46,226 nt of DNA from Aureitalea sp. L0-47 (GTDB taxonomy: Bacteria > Bacteroidota > Bacteroidia > Flavobacteriales > Flavobacteriaceae), in NCBI RefSeq assembly GCF_026126405.1, contig NZ_JAFMTQ010000019.1:1-46226 (forward strand). Reading direction: 5' to 3'. The notes beneath the pieces were generated by a model that searched no databases, was not told where the DNA came from, and was given only the letters and a program-made list of their open reading frames with translations. The translations under genes were made by a program, and so were the position numbers. Below are positions 17,077-25,368 of the stretch, one piece after another (within the stretch, counting starts at the first letter, position 1; the number at the start of each line of letters is the position of its first letter).

Positions 17077-18690
17077 ATGACGTTAACTGGTTGGTTATTA
17101 TTCGCATTAATATTACAGGTTGTTCACTTTCTGGGAACCTGGAAATTGTATGTCAAGGCAGGTAGGAAAGCATGGGAAGCTGCAGTGCCAGTGTACAATG
17201 CGGTTGTCCTGATGAAGATCATTAACCGCCCTTGGTGGTGGGTTATACTGCTGTTTATCCCTATTGTGAATCTTATCATGTTTCCGGTGGTTTGGGTGGA
17301 AACCATTCGGAGTTTCGGAAGGAATAATGCCACGGATACGGCCCTAGTGCTAATTACCCTGGGACTTTACATCTACTACATCAACTACACCCAGGATGTG
17401 ACCTATATTGAAGATCGCGACCTAAAACCACGCACCAGTACCGGTGAATGGGTGAGCTCTGTACTATTTGCGGTTGTTGCTGCTACTATTGTACACACCT
17501 ACATCATGCAGCCCTACACGATTCCAACTTCATCTCTTGAAAAAACGCTTCTTGTTGGAGACTTCCTGTTTGTGAGTAAATATCATTACGGAGCTAGGGC
17601 GCCGATAACACCGGTTTCACTCCCTATGGTACATGATACAATTCCCTTGGCGAAGACAAGGTCGTATTTCAAAGGTCCGGAATACCCTTATTTTCGTTTT
17701 CCCGGATTCGAAAATATCGACAGAAATGAGATCGTTGTATTCAGTTGGCCGGTGGATACATTGGTCGATATTGTACGGCCGTATAAAGGTACATACATCA
17801 AACCCATCGACAAGAAGACTAATTATGTGAAACGCTGTGTAGGTTTACCTGGTGACTCATTAGAGGTTAGAGATGGCTATGTGTTTATCAATGGCAAACA
17901 AAATGAACTTCCAGATCGGGCGAAATTGCAGTTCTCATATGTGGTAGAGTCTAAGAATATTTTGGTACTAGTCAGAGATGGTAAAGCAACGTCCACTCCT
18001 ACTCCATTTATTGCCAATCGCTATGATATATCAGACGTTCAGTGGGCGGGACAGGATCCGAATACTCAAAATCATCTGCATATCGCCCAATTAACGGACG
18101 AAACCGCAGCAAAGTTGAAGAATAATCCGTCTATCGTAAGTATCGAAAGAAGGGTACAGGATTCTTCACAAAGTGACGCAAACACCTTTCCACAGCACCC
18201 TGCTTACGCCTGGAACACGGATAATTTCGGACCAGTTTACATACCGGAAGCTGGAAAAACGGTTGCCATAACCCCTGAGAGCATTCCTCTTTACAGGCAG
18301 ATCATCGAAGTGTATGAAGGACGTGAATTGGGAATTGAAAACAAGATCAGCCAGAAAGGCAACCAGGTATTGCTCAACGGAGAGCCAATAACTGAGTATA
18401 CTTTCAAAATGGATTATTACTGGATGATGGGTGATAACCGTTCGTACTCACAGGATGCAAGAGCCTGGGGGTATGTGCCGTTCAACCACGTAGTTGGAAA
18501 GCCGGTATTCGTCTGGTTCAGCTGGAACACTAATGGACAGGGAATAGCGAACAAGATCCGTTGGGAACGACTATTTACCACAGTTCATGGAGAAGGAAAA
18601 CCTGTATCCTATTTTAAATATTTCGTTATTCTATTAGCGGGATGGTTTGTGTTTAATTTCTTCAGAAAAAGGAAGAAGAAAAAAGCGTAA
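17077..18690 (+). CDS. lepB: Signal peptidase I with N-terminal membrane domain
   Basis: This 537-residue S26A peptidase removes Sec/Tat signal peptides at the inner membrane. The first ~105 residues form a multi-helix membrane region of the DUF5684 type, followed by a further membrane helix (about 127-141). The catalytic Ser153 is in IPTSSLEKTL and the general base Lys252 in YVKRCVGLPGD. The late box is MMGDNRSYSQDARAWGYV. A large insertion lies between these, and the C-terminus has one more hydrophobic helix followed by a lysine/arginine tail. It begins 45 nt after dapB. Confidence 0.96.
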   Translation: MTLTGWLLFALILQVVHFLGTWKLYVKAGRKAWEAAVPVYNAVVLMKIINRPWWWVILLFIPIVNLIMFPVVWVETIRSFGRNNATDTALVLITLGLYIYYINYTQDVTYIEDRDLKPRTSTGEWVSSVLFAVVAATIVHTYIMQPYTIPTSSLEKTLLVGDFLFVSKYHYGARAPITPVSLPMVHDTIPLAKTRSYFKGPEYPYFRFPGFENIDRNEIVVFSWPVDTLVDIVRPYKGTYIKPIDKKTNYVKRCVGLPGDSLEVRDGYVFINGKQNELPDRAKLQFSYVVESKNILVLVRDGKATSTPTPFIANRYDISDVQWAGQDPNTQNHLHIAQLTDETAAKLKNNPSIVSIERRVQDSSQSDANTFPQHPAYAWNTDNFGPVYIPEAGKTVAITPESIPLYRQIIEVYEGRELGIENKISQKGNQVLLNGEPITEYTFKMDYYWMMGDNRSYSQDARAWGYVPFNHVVGKPVFVWFSWNTNGQGIANKIRWERLFTTVHGEGKPVSYFKYFVILLAGWFVFNFFRKRKKKKA

Positions 18691-18696
18691 TTTCAA

Positions 18697-19311
18697 GTGA
18701 ATATAAAAAGTAAAATTCTGATTTTTTCGGGCCTTGCTTTTATCATTGTACTTGTTGTTTTTTATCATTTTCAACATTTCTTCAGACAATACCATATTCC
18801 TACCAACTCTAATGAACCGGCATTGCCTGTAAATTCAACAATTTGGGCTTCAAGTTTTAAGGATTATGATCGATATGATTTTGTGATCTTTGAACAATCT
18901 GACACTACATATTATGTCTTCAGATTAATTGGCTTACCCGGAGAAACCATTACTTTCAAGAATGATGTGACCTATGTGAATGGCAGGAATGTGGATAGCC
19001 TTCTAACTTTAAAGCATGCCTATTTGGTAGATCGAAGTGAAATTGAAAACCCACAATACGGATATAATATCAGCCATTTTCCGATCAACGATTCAACCTA
19101 TGTAAAATTTATGATAGATTCGATCGCACTAAAACGCAATTATAAAAAATGGAAGAATCCATCGGATTTGAACAAGATAGATCAAACCATCAAATTAGGT
19201 GATGATGAGATATACGTAATGGGCGACAATCGTGATAATGCAATGGATTCAAGGGAAATCGGTCCGGTAAAGACAAATAAGATAGTTAGTGTAGTATTAA
19301 ATAAAAGATAG
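18697..19311 (+). CDS. Signal peptidase I-like protein lacking the catalytic lysine
   Basis: This 204-residue S26-family protein starts at a GTG 6 nt after lepB. It has one membrane helix (about 7-24), then IPTNSNEPAL with the candidate nucleophile Ser38. In the second box, YVFRLIGLPGE, the residue that should be the general-base lysine is Phe75. The last box, MGDNRDNAMDSREIGPV, is intact. It is therefore probably inactive as a classical Ser/Lys peptidase, or uses a different base. Its position directly after an intact lepB suggests a duplicated partner or regulator. Codon use appears more AT-rich than in lepB. Confidence 0.82.
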   Translation: MNIKSKILIFSGLAFIIVLVVFYHFQHFFRQYHIPTNSNEPALPVNSTIWASSFKDYDRYDFVIFEQSDTTYYVFRLIGLPGETITFKNDVTYVNGRNVDSLLTLKHAYLVDRSEIENPQYGYNISHFPINDSTYVKFMIDSIALKRNYKKWKNPSDLNKIDQTIKLGDDEIYVMGDNRDNAMDSREIGPVKTNKIVSVVLNKR

Positions 19312-19361
19312 TTATCCAAACTCTATTAATCCATCCAAGCTATTTTCCATCCATCGCCCAC

Positions 19362-19937
19362 ATGGTTTCCATAGCTATTGCCGAAGAAGTGATCTTCGAA
19401 GTGGAAGACAATTACCAAAAGCAAACCTATCGGAACAGGTCCCATATCGCTCACACCAATGGACGCTTATTACTAAATGTACCTATCAAACACAGTAAGG
19501 ATGGCAGAAGGCAAAAGACAAAAGATGTTTTTGTGGAAAACAGCTTTCCCTGGCAATCACAGCATTGGAAGTCACTTCAGACAGCCTACCGCACCTCACC
19601 TTATTTCGAATTTTACGAGGATGATCTGGAACCTCTGTTCAACAAACCGGTGGAAAAGCTAATGGATCACAACCTGGAGATTTTTAGTGTTATTTCAGAA
19701 TTGATTGGGCTCGATGTGCACACTTCTCAAACTGATCAGTATGAAGTAAATACCAATTATTTTGACCTGCGCTCCCTTGTAGTTTCCAAAAGTGAAAAGG
19801 AGCAGAGTTTTTCTTCCTATACCCAGGTATTTCAGGCGAACCACGGCTTTTTGCCAAACCTATCCATCCTGGATCTCCTTTTTAACGAAGGGCCCAACAC
19901 ATTAGATTACCTGGAAGAACAGAAATTAGTGTTATGA
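19362..19937 (+). CDS. WbqC-like family protein (start uncertain, extends upstream)
   Basis: From the first ATG this gives 191 residues with the WbqC signature EVEDNYQKQTYRNRSHI and LLLNVPIKHSKDGRRQKTKD. The family is associated with sugar/O-antigen gene clusters; its reaction is not established. The same frame is open upstream to 19305 and encodes LLIHPSYFPSIAH immediately before the ATG, which looks like the family's conserved N-terminus. The real protein probably starts near 19308-19314, but only ATA, GTT and ATC codons are available there. It ends at a TGA that abuts the stop of the convergent gene. Confidence 0.85.
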   Translation: MVSIAIAEEVIFEVEDNYQKQTYRNRSHIAHTNGRLLLNVPIKHSKDGRRQKTKDVFVENSFPWQSQHWKSLQTAYRTSPYFEFYEDDLEPLFNKPVEKLMDHNLEIFSVISELIGLDVHTSQTDQYEVNTNYFDLRSLVVSKSEKEQSFSSYTQVFQANHGFLPNLSILDLLFNEGPNTLDYLEEQKLVL

Positions 19938-20963
19938 TCACTCCGTTCGCCTGGGCCACCCTAAGGTCGCGAAAACGGGCTTGTGATCAGAGAAGGAGGT
20001 TTCAAGCGTCTCAAAATTAATTACATCGAAAGAATTTTCTGAAGCCATGATATAGTCGATACGCATAGGGTAAAAATCGAATTTAAAGGTCGACCCTATT
20101 CCATTTCCCCTCACAAGAAAAGCATCCGTCATATCCTTCGTGAGCTTTCGGTAAATGTAGGAGAACGCGGTGTTGTTGAAATCACCAGCCATTAATACCG
20201 GATAAGGCGATGTAGCCTTGTGTTTCAAGATTTCTTCTACCTGTCCTTGTTGTTTCTTGAAATTACGCGCCATGCGCAACCTGATACGCTCCGTATCGCC
20301 ATCCTGCAAATAACCTACATCGGGAAGAATGCCGATTGACTGTAGGTGCAAATTATAGACGCGAATAGTATCACTTCCTTTTGCTATATCGACATAAATG
20401 CTGTTGTTATAGGATTTATTAAAATCGAAAGCTCCCTTGTTTACAATTGGAAATTTGGAGAAGACAGCATGCCCTAATTTATTCCCTTTTTTAAAGTGAA
20501 TGAAGCTGTAGGGGTAACTGCTGAAGTCGACGCTGTTTGGGTTATAGTACTCCTGAACCGCTATCACATCGGGTTGTTGTGTTGCGATCATTGTCGAGAG
20601 TACTTCTGAAACTTCGGCGGTGTCCACTTCTTTTTCATAGGCATTGAATAAGCGTACGTTGTAGGACGACAAAGACAGCGTTTCGCGGTATTCTTTCGTA
20701 TCCCCTTCCGAAGAGAATTCAATGAACGGACCAAAATGCAAATAAGCGATAAATAGTACCAGGGCGGTTAAAATGCCTTTCTTCCATCGCTTAAGGAACC
20801 AGTAAATCAGGAAGATGATATTCAGAAAGATAAGGGGAGAAACCGCAAGACTCGCCATGGACAGATTGGGAAAACGTTCAGGAGCAAGAAAGGGAACAAT
20901 GAAGGAAAGTGCCAGTAAAAGCACGGCAATTCTGCTGCCCCAAAGCATTAATCTGTAAAGCAT
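19938..20963 (-). CDS. Endonuclease/exonuclease/phosphatase (EEP) family membrane protein
   Basis: This 341-residue protein has about three membrane helices in its first 95 residues, then an EEP domain. Recognisable are SLSSYNVRLFN (start of the fold), VIAVQEYY (metal-binding Glu), YNLHLQS, AGDFNNTAFSY (catalytic Asp/Asn) and the terminal SDHKPVFATL (catalytic Asp-His). The domain hydrolyses phosphodiesters or phosphomonoesters. The membrane location outside the cytoplasm suggests a lipid, nucleotide or DNA substrate in the envelope, but this cannot be fixed. It is the last gene of the minus-strand mutL operon, 18 nt after the rhomboid gene. Confidence 0.88.
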   Translation of the reverse strand: MLYRLMLWGSRIAVLLLALSFIVPFLAPERFPNLSMASLAVSPLIFLNIIFLIYWFLKRWKKGILTALVLFIAYLHFGPFIEFSSEGDTKEYRETLSLSSYNVRLFNAYEKEVDTAEVSEVLSTMIATQQPDVIAVQEYYNPNSVDFSSYPYSFIHFKKGNKLGHAVFSKFPIVNKGAFDFNKSYNNSIYVDIAKGSDTIRVYNLHLQSIGILPDVGYLQDGDTERIRLRMARNFKKQQGQVEEILKHKATSPYPVLMAGDFNNTAFSYIYRKLTKDMTDAFLVRGNGIGSTFKFDFYPMRIDYIMASENSFDVINFETLETSFSDHKPVFATLGWPRRTE

Positions 20964-20981
20964 CCCTATATTGGTTTCGTT

Positions 20982-21848
20982 TTAGTCTTCTTTTCCTGCC
21001 TTGAACAGGAAATCTTTTTCCGCCTTTGTCAGGCTATCATAACCACTCTTACTGATCTTATCCAAAATTGCATCCACTTTGCGCTGGTGGTCACTTTTAT
21101 CCATTGACTTATCTCCGGCCGATCTTTTTGGCGTTCGATGAACTTTCTTAAACGGCTTTTGTTTTCTGGTTTTAAAGAGTCCGGCGAACCAATCCATAAT
21201 GTTTTCGAACCACTTCCCAATATCGTTTCCTTTTGCCAGTTGAACGGCATACACATATCCGAAGATCGCTCCTCCTATATGCGCCAGCATGCCTCCCGCA
21301 TTTTCACCGGTTGAAATACGAATAAGATCAGCCACAATAAGAAATACCGCAATTTGCCATAATTTTATATTGAATACAAAAAGCCGGAGCTGTGTATTGG
21401 GAGAATAGGTAGCCATGAAGGCTATTATCGCCATAACGGCACCTGATGCTCCTAAAAGATATCCATGTCGTTCGAATACCGGGAAAATATTATATGAAAG
21501 CACGTATAGCAGCCCTCCTGAAAAGGCTCCCAGCAAATAGATGGTGAGCAATTTTTTTTCAGAAAATAAATTTAAGATCATCTTTCCGAAAACATAGAGG
21601 AAGATCATATTGAATAAAATGTGGAATACTCCGAAGTGGATAAAACCGTAGGTAAAGAATGACCAGGGCTGTGTCACGAATTCCGATACATCATCAGGAA
21701 GAGTGAGCCAGGACGTGATATATTGAATATCCGCTTGCATGAAAAAACTCACCAACCGAAATGCCAGGAAGAGGATGGCGTTGATGATGATAAGCTTCAT
21801 CAGCATATCCGCTGTTCTGTATTTATATGTAAGGGAAGTGGCTGCCAT
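20982..21848 (-). CDS. Rhomboid intramembrane serine protease with DUF6576 tail
   Basis: This 288-residue polytopic protein has the rhomboid catalytic pair: serine in LLGASGAVMA and histidine in AHIGGAIFGY, plus the HILFNMIFLYVFG helix. After the last helix a basic cytoplasmic tail of about 90 residues ends in KVDAILDKISKSGYDSLTKAEKDFLFKA, the DUF6576 motif frequent at the end of Bacteroidota rhomboids. It starts 2 nt after the stop of the other rhomboid gene. Substrates are unknown. Confidence 0.93.
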   Translation of the reverse strand: MAATSLTYKYRTADMLMKLIIINAILFLAFRLVSFFMQADIQYITSWLTLPDDVSEFVTQPWSFFTYGFIHFGVFHILFNMIFLYVFGKMILNLFSEKKLLTIYLLGAFSGGLLYVLSYNIFPVFERHGYLLGASGAVMAIIAFMATYSPNTQLRLFVFNIKLWQIAVFLIVADLIRISTGENAGGMLAHIGGAIFGYVYAVQLAKGNDIGKWFENIMDWFAGLFKTRKQKPFKKVHRTPKRSAGDKSMDKSDHQRKVDAILDKISKSGYDSLTKAEKDFLFKAGKED

Positions 21849-21850
21849 TC

Positions 21851-22588
21851 CTAATAAAGTCTTGTGTTGTCGAAACTATTCTTTTTCCAATACCACGCCA
21901 TAATAAATCCAAAGATCGCCCCTCCTATGTGCGCCCAGTGAGCAATACCCATTTGCGTACCGGTAATACCAAATATAAGGTCCATTGCGATCAATCCGGG
22001 TACAAAATATTTGGCTTTTATTGGAACCGGAAGGAAAATAAGCATGAGTTCAATGTTTGGAAACATAATGGCAAAGGCTACGAGTATCCCGTAGATTGCC
22101 CCGGAAGCTCCTACAGCAGGTGTATGGAAACTTGACGCCATTTTGGTAATTGAATCCATTGGAACAGTTTCAAGTACGGCCCGGCTTCCACCCTCTCCGA
22201 AATTAAGATAGCCGGCTATTTCGGCCGGGCTCCATCCTCCCTGCAACAAGGCATCCGATACCGACGTAACATTGTAGTAATTCACTAGTGTATGGATCAA
22301 TGCTGCTCCCAATCCTGCTGAAAAATAGAAGAACAGGAATTTTTTCCTGCCCCAGCGCATTTCCAAAGGAGTTCCAAAGGCCCATAGAGCATACATGTTA
22401 AACAGTATATGCATAAAACCACCATGCATGAACATGTGAGTAACCGGCTGCCATAACTGGAAATTAGGATTCTCAAAATAGTATAATGAGAAAAGCCTGA
22501 AAGAGACTTCTTCATTCATCAATGTGCCAATAAAAAACAGCGCATTGATAACGATAAGTACTTTTATAGTTTCCGAAATTCTTCCCAT
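21851..22588 (-). CDS. Rhomboid intramembrane serine protease
   Basis: This is a 245-residue rhomboid with serine in VGASGAIYGI and histidine in AHWAHIGGAIFGF. The HMFMHGGFMHILFNMYALWAFG segment carries the L1/TM2 histidine and asparagine of the family. It has no C-terminal extension. The ATG directly follows the mutL stop codon with no spacer, and its own end is 2 nt before the next rhomboid. The two are tandem paralogues differing in tail, probably with different substrates. Confidence 0.94.
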   Translation of the reverse strand: MGRISETIKVLIVINALFFIGTLMNEEVSFRLFSLYYFENPNFQLWQPVTHMFMHGGFMHILFNMYALWAFGTPLEMRWGRKKFLFFYFSAGLGAALIHTLVNYYNVTSVSDALLQGGWSPAEIAGYLNFGEGGSRAVLETVPMDSITKMASSFHTPAVGASGAIYGILVAFAIMFPNIELMLIFLPVPIKAKYFVPGLIAMDLIFGITGTQMGIAHWAHIGGAIFGFIMAWYWKKNSFDNTRLY

Positions 22589-24442
22589 CTACTTAAATCG
22601 TTTATCCAGGTCGTTAACATCCAACGTAACTACTACAGGAGTATTGTCGGGAGAGACACTGGGTTCCTTGCAAGCGAATAATCTATTCACAAGATGTTCT
22701 CTTTCCTCTATATTTAGAACTGTCCCGGTTCTTACCGCCATTCCACGGGCCATACTTTTTGCTAGCAGGTCGTTCATACTAAAACTGGCATCAGGAACCT
22801 CGTTTTTAATATCAGCGATGAGTTGTTCCAGGAGTTCTCCAATGTCTCCGTGCTTAAGTGCTACGGGTGTACCAGCGATGGTTAGTTTCTCTTCTGAAAA
22901 AATATCGAACTGAAAACCGGTATTCTCCAGTGCTTCACGAACTTTGGATAGCACGTCCATGTCCGGTTTGCTGAATTCCAGCTCCAATGGAAACAACAGT
23001 TGCTGACTCACGGCTTCCTTTACGGTTATATTCTGAAGGAATTCCTCGTACAAAATACGCTGATGGGCCAGGTGCTGATGAATTACCATCAAACCACTTT
23101 TTATCGGACTTAAGATGTATTTATTCTGAAGCTGAAAGCTGAATTGCCCTTTTTCCGTTTCATTAGTATCGAAAAGACGACCGCTAACTTCCTCACTTTC
23201 GAATTCTATCTCGGTGGCGTCCACTCCCGAAGGCATGGTTCTAAATTCATCTTTCAAACCTACATAGAGCGACTCCCAATTAGCCGATTTATCCTTGAAT
23301 TTCGTATATCCCCCGGCTCCTTTTCCTCCACCCGATTTGAATGGATTAAAATCCTGATCAACCTCTATGGTTGGCGCCACGGGCGACTTTTTACTGTACT
23401 CATAAGGTGTGTCGAAACTACTATCCTTGTCGAAATCGAGCACGGGTGCCACACTGAATTGCCCCAGGCTATGCTTAACCGTAGCCCTGAGCATGGCATA
23501 TATGGCGTGCTCATCGTCAAATTTTATCTCGGTTTTGGTGGGGTGTATGTTGATATCGATTGAAGTAGGTTCTACTTCCAGGAAAAGAAAGTATCCGGGA
23601 TGCATACCATCTTTGATCAAACCTTCAAAGGCCGAATTCACCGCATGGTGCAGATAAGGACTCTTAATAAAACGATCGTTTACAAAGAAAAACTGTTCTC
23701 CCCTGCTTTTACGCGCAAATTGAGGCTTCAATGCGAAACCACTCACTTTAACAATCTCGGTTTCTTCCGAAACTGGCACGAGTTTTTCGTTTGCTTTACT
23801 TCCAAAGATATTTACAATGCGCTGGCGTATGTTGCTTTCCGGTAAATTGAATACGGTGCTGCCGTTGTGGGTCATGTGGAAGGAAACCTGCGGATGTGCG
23901 AGGGCCACTCTGTGAAATTCATCAATGATATGACGCGTCTCAACAGGATTACTCTTAAGGAAGTTTCGCCTAGCCGGGATATTATAGAAAAGATTTTTTA
24001 CTGAAATTGTAGTGCCTACCGGAACTACTTCAGGATCCTGGGATACCACCGAACTCCCCTCAATTGAGATCCTTGTTCCTACTTCTGCCTGCTCGGTCCT
24101 GGTTTTGAGTTCTACGTGGGCAATGGCCGCAATGGATGCCAGTGCTTCCCCCCTGAAACCTTTGGTGTGTAAATTGAAAAGATCCTCTGCCGATTTTATC
24201 TTGGAAGTTGCATGCCGTTCAAAACTTAACCGGGCATCCGTAGTGCTCATCCCACAACCATTATCGGTAACCTGGATAAGAGTTTTTCCGGCATCTTTTA
24301 CAACGAGATTGATCTTTGTAGCACCAGAATCAATGGAGTTTTCCAGCAGTTCCTTCACTACGGAAGCAGGGCGTTGAACCACCTCTCCCGCTGCAATCTG
24401 GTTAGCAACATGATCCGGTAAAAGCTGAATAATGTCTGGCAT
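22589..24442 (-). CDS. mutL: DNA mismatch repair protein MutL
   Basis: This 617-residue protein links MutS mismatch recognition to downstream strand removal. The N-terminal GHKL ATPase is complete: AAGEVVQRPASVVKELLENSID, DNGCGM (60-65), and TKGFRGEALASI. A linker (about 335-430) joins the dimerisation domain. In that domain the endonuclease motif DQHA-x2-E-x4-E appears as HQHLAHQRILYE (455-466). The later zinc-site motifs are also altered: MARGMAVR in place of ACRxA, and SVSPDNTP in place of CPHGRP. MutL thus looks catalytically inactive as a nuclease. It lies 6 nt after a small membrane protein gene. Confidence 0.96.
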   Translation of the reverse strand: MPDIIQLLPDHVANQIAAGEVVQRPASVVKELLENSIDSGATKINLVVKDAGKTLIQVTDNGCGMSTTDARLSFERHATSKIKSAEDLFNLHTKGFRGEALASIAAIAHVELKTRTEQAEVGTRISIEGSSVVSQDPEVVPVGTTISVKNLFYNIPARRNFLKSNPVETRHIIDEFHRVALAHPQVSFHMTHNGSTVFNLPESNIRQRIVNIFGSKANEKLVPVSEETEIVKVSGFALKPQFARKSRGEQFFFVNDRFIKSPYLHHAVNSAFEGLIKDGMHPGYFLFLEVEPTSIDINIHPTKTEIKFDDEHAIYAMLRATVKHSLGQFSVAPVLDFDKDSSFDTPYEYSKKSPVAPTIEVDQDFNPFKSGGGKGAGGYTKFKDKSANWESLYVGLKDEFRTMPSGVDATEIEFESEEVSGRLFDTNETEKGQFSFQLQNKYILSPIKSGLMVIHQHLAHQRILYEEFLQNITVKEAVSQQLLFPLELEFSKPDMDVLSKVREALENTGFQFDIFSEEKLTIAGTPVALKHGDIGELLEQLIADIKNEVPDASFSMNDLLAKSMARGMAVRTGTVLNIEEREHLVNRLFACKEPSVSPDNTPVVVTLDVNDLDKRFK

Positions 24443-24448
24443 CGACAG

Positions 24449-24742
24449 TTACTGTGTAAAAATTGATAGGTCGAAATCAATAATCCAGAGGAAAATAAAT
24501 ACGAGTACCATAACAATGATCAAAACAGTACGGTTGAGCTGGAAATTTCTCCGACTCCTCATATCTTTCCTCGCATCCCGCCAATGCGCACCAAAATCGT
24601 TTTTATTATAGGTGTCAGCAAACTTGTCGAACTTCGTACCAAACTCATACGGAGTGGTATCCTCGTCCTTTCCTTTGTAATACCGAGGTGTATAATTGTA
24701 TCGATTATTGGGCTTAACGCGTTTTAGAAAACTGATTTTCAT
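24449..24742 (-). CDS. Small conserved membrane protein
   Basis: This 97-residue protein has an aromatic, arginine-rich N-terminal half (NNRYNYTPRYYKGK), a conserved-looking FGTKFDKFADTYNKND, and a single C-terminal membrane helix (about 73-91). Orthologues occur between ribH and mutL in flavobacteria and are sometimes labelled riboflavin synthase beta subunit, which nothing in this sequence supports; the label probably came from the neighbour. Function is unknown. Confidence 0.8.
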   Translation of the reverse strand: MKISFLKRVKPNNRYNYTPRYYKGKDEDTTPYEFGTKFDKFADTYNKNDFGAHWRDARKDMRSRRNFQLNRTVLIIVMVLVFIFLWIIDFDLSIFTQ

Positions 24743-24758
24743 AGGAACGGAATTAGGT

Positions 24759-24766
24759 CAAAGGTA
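24759..24766 (-). promoter_or_regulatory. -7 box upstream of the small membrane protein and mutL
   Basis: The minus strand reads TACCTTTG, an exact TAnnTTTG match, about 17 nt before the ATG at 24742. The gap here (24743-24868) is the only spacing over 20 nt in the minus-strand cluster, so an internal promoter for mutL and the rhomboids is plausible. No clear -33 element at standard distance. Confidence 0.45.
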
Positions 24767-24868
24767 CTTAAAAACCTGAAGTTTTTAACCTTCAATATAC
24801 GGCTTCTTATCAACAATTACCGTACCGTAAATTGTTTGTCAGTCGGGCTCAGAAAGTAGAAGTAAAGA

Positions 24869-25366
24869 TCAGAATCTGGCGTCCTTCCTGAGTTGCGCCA
24901 TTTTTATGGCTGCTATGGCCGCCTCGGTACCTTTGTTACCATGCTTTCCACCACTGCGGTCTATGGCTTGCTGCATGGTGTTGTCGGTAAGCACACAAAA
25001 GATGACCGGAATATCTCCCTGAACGTTCAAGTCTTTGATTCCCTGGGATACAGCTTCACAAACGTAATCAAAGTGTTTGGTCTCACCCTGGATCACAGAT
25101 CCAATGGCAATTACGGCATCCAGCATTTCGTAGGCTTCGGTCATTTTCTTGCATCCGTATACCAATTCGAAACTTCCCGGAACATTCCACCGAACGATGT
25201 TTTCTTTTATTCCACCACAATCGATGATGGCATCGAAGGCTCCCTGGAACATCCCCTGGGTGATATCCGAATTCCATTCAGAAACAACAATCCCAAACCG
25301 AAAGTTTTTCGCGTTTGGGATTTCTGTGTTATCGTAAGATGATAAATTTTTATTTTCAGTAGCCAT
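24869..25366 (-). CDS. ribH: 6,7-dimethyl-8-ribityllumazine synthase
   Basis: RibH condenses the ribityl-pyrimidine with dihydroxybutanone phosphate in the penultimate step of riboflavin synthesis and forms an icosahedral shell. The 165-residue protein shows FGIVVSEWNSDIT (substrate pocket with Trp), WNVPGSFELVYGCKKM, AIGSVIQGETKHFDYVCEAVSQGI with the catalytic His, PVIFCVLTDNTMQQAIDRSG and NKGTEAA. It starts 2 nt after the stop of the TPR gene. No FMN riboswitch precedes it, and no other rib genes are present. Confidence 0.97.
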   Translation of the reverse strand: MATENKNLSSYDNTEIPNAKNFRFGIVVSEWNSDITQGMFQGAFDAIIDCGGIKENIVRWNVPGSFELVYGCKKMTEAYEMLDAVIAIGSVIQGETKHFDYVCEAVSQGIKDLNVQGDIPVIFCVLTDNTMQQAIDRSGGKHGNKGTEAAIAAIKMAQLRKDARF

Positions 25367-25368
25367 TG

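Noticed and set aside
24449-24742. Riboflavin synthase subunit beta
   Set aside because: The sequence has a membrane helix and none of the lumazine synthase or riboflavin synthase motifs; true RibH is the neighbouring gene at 24869-25366.
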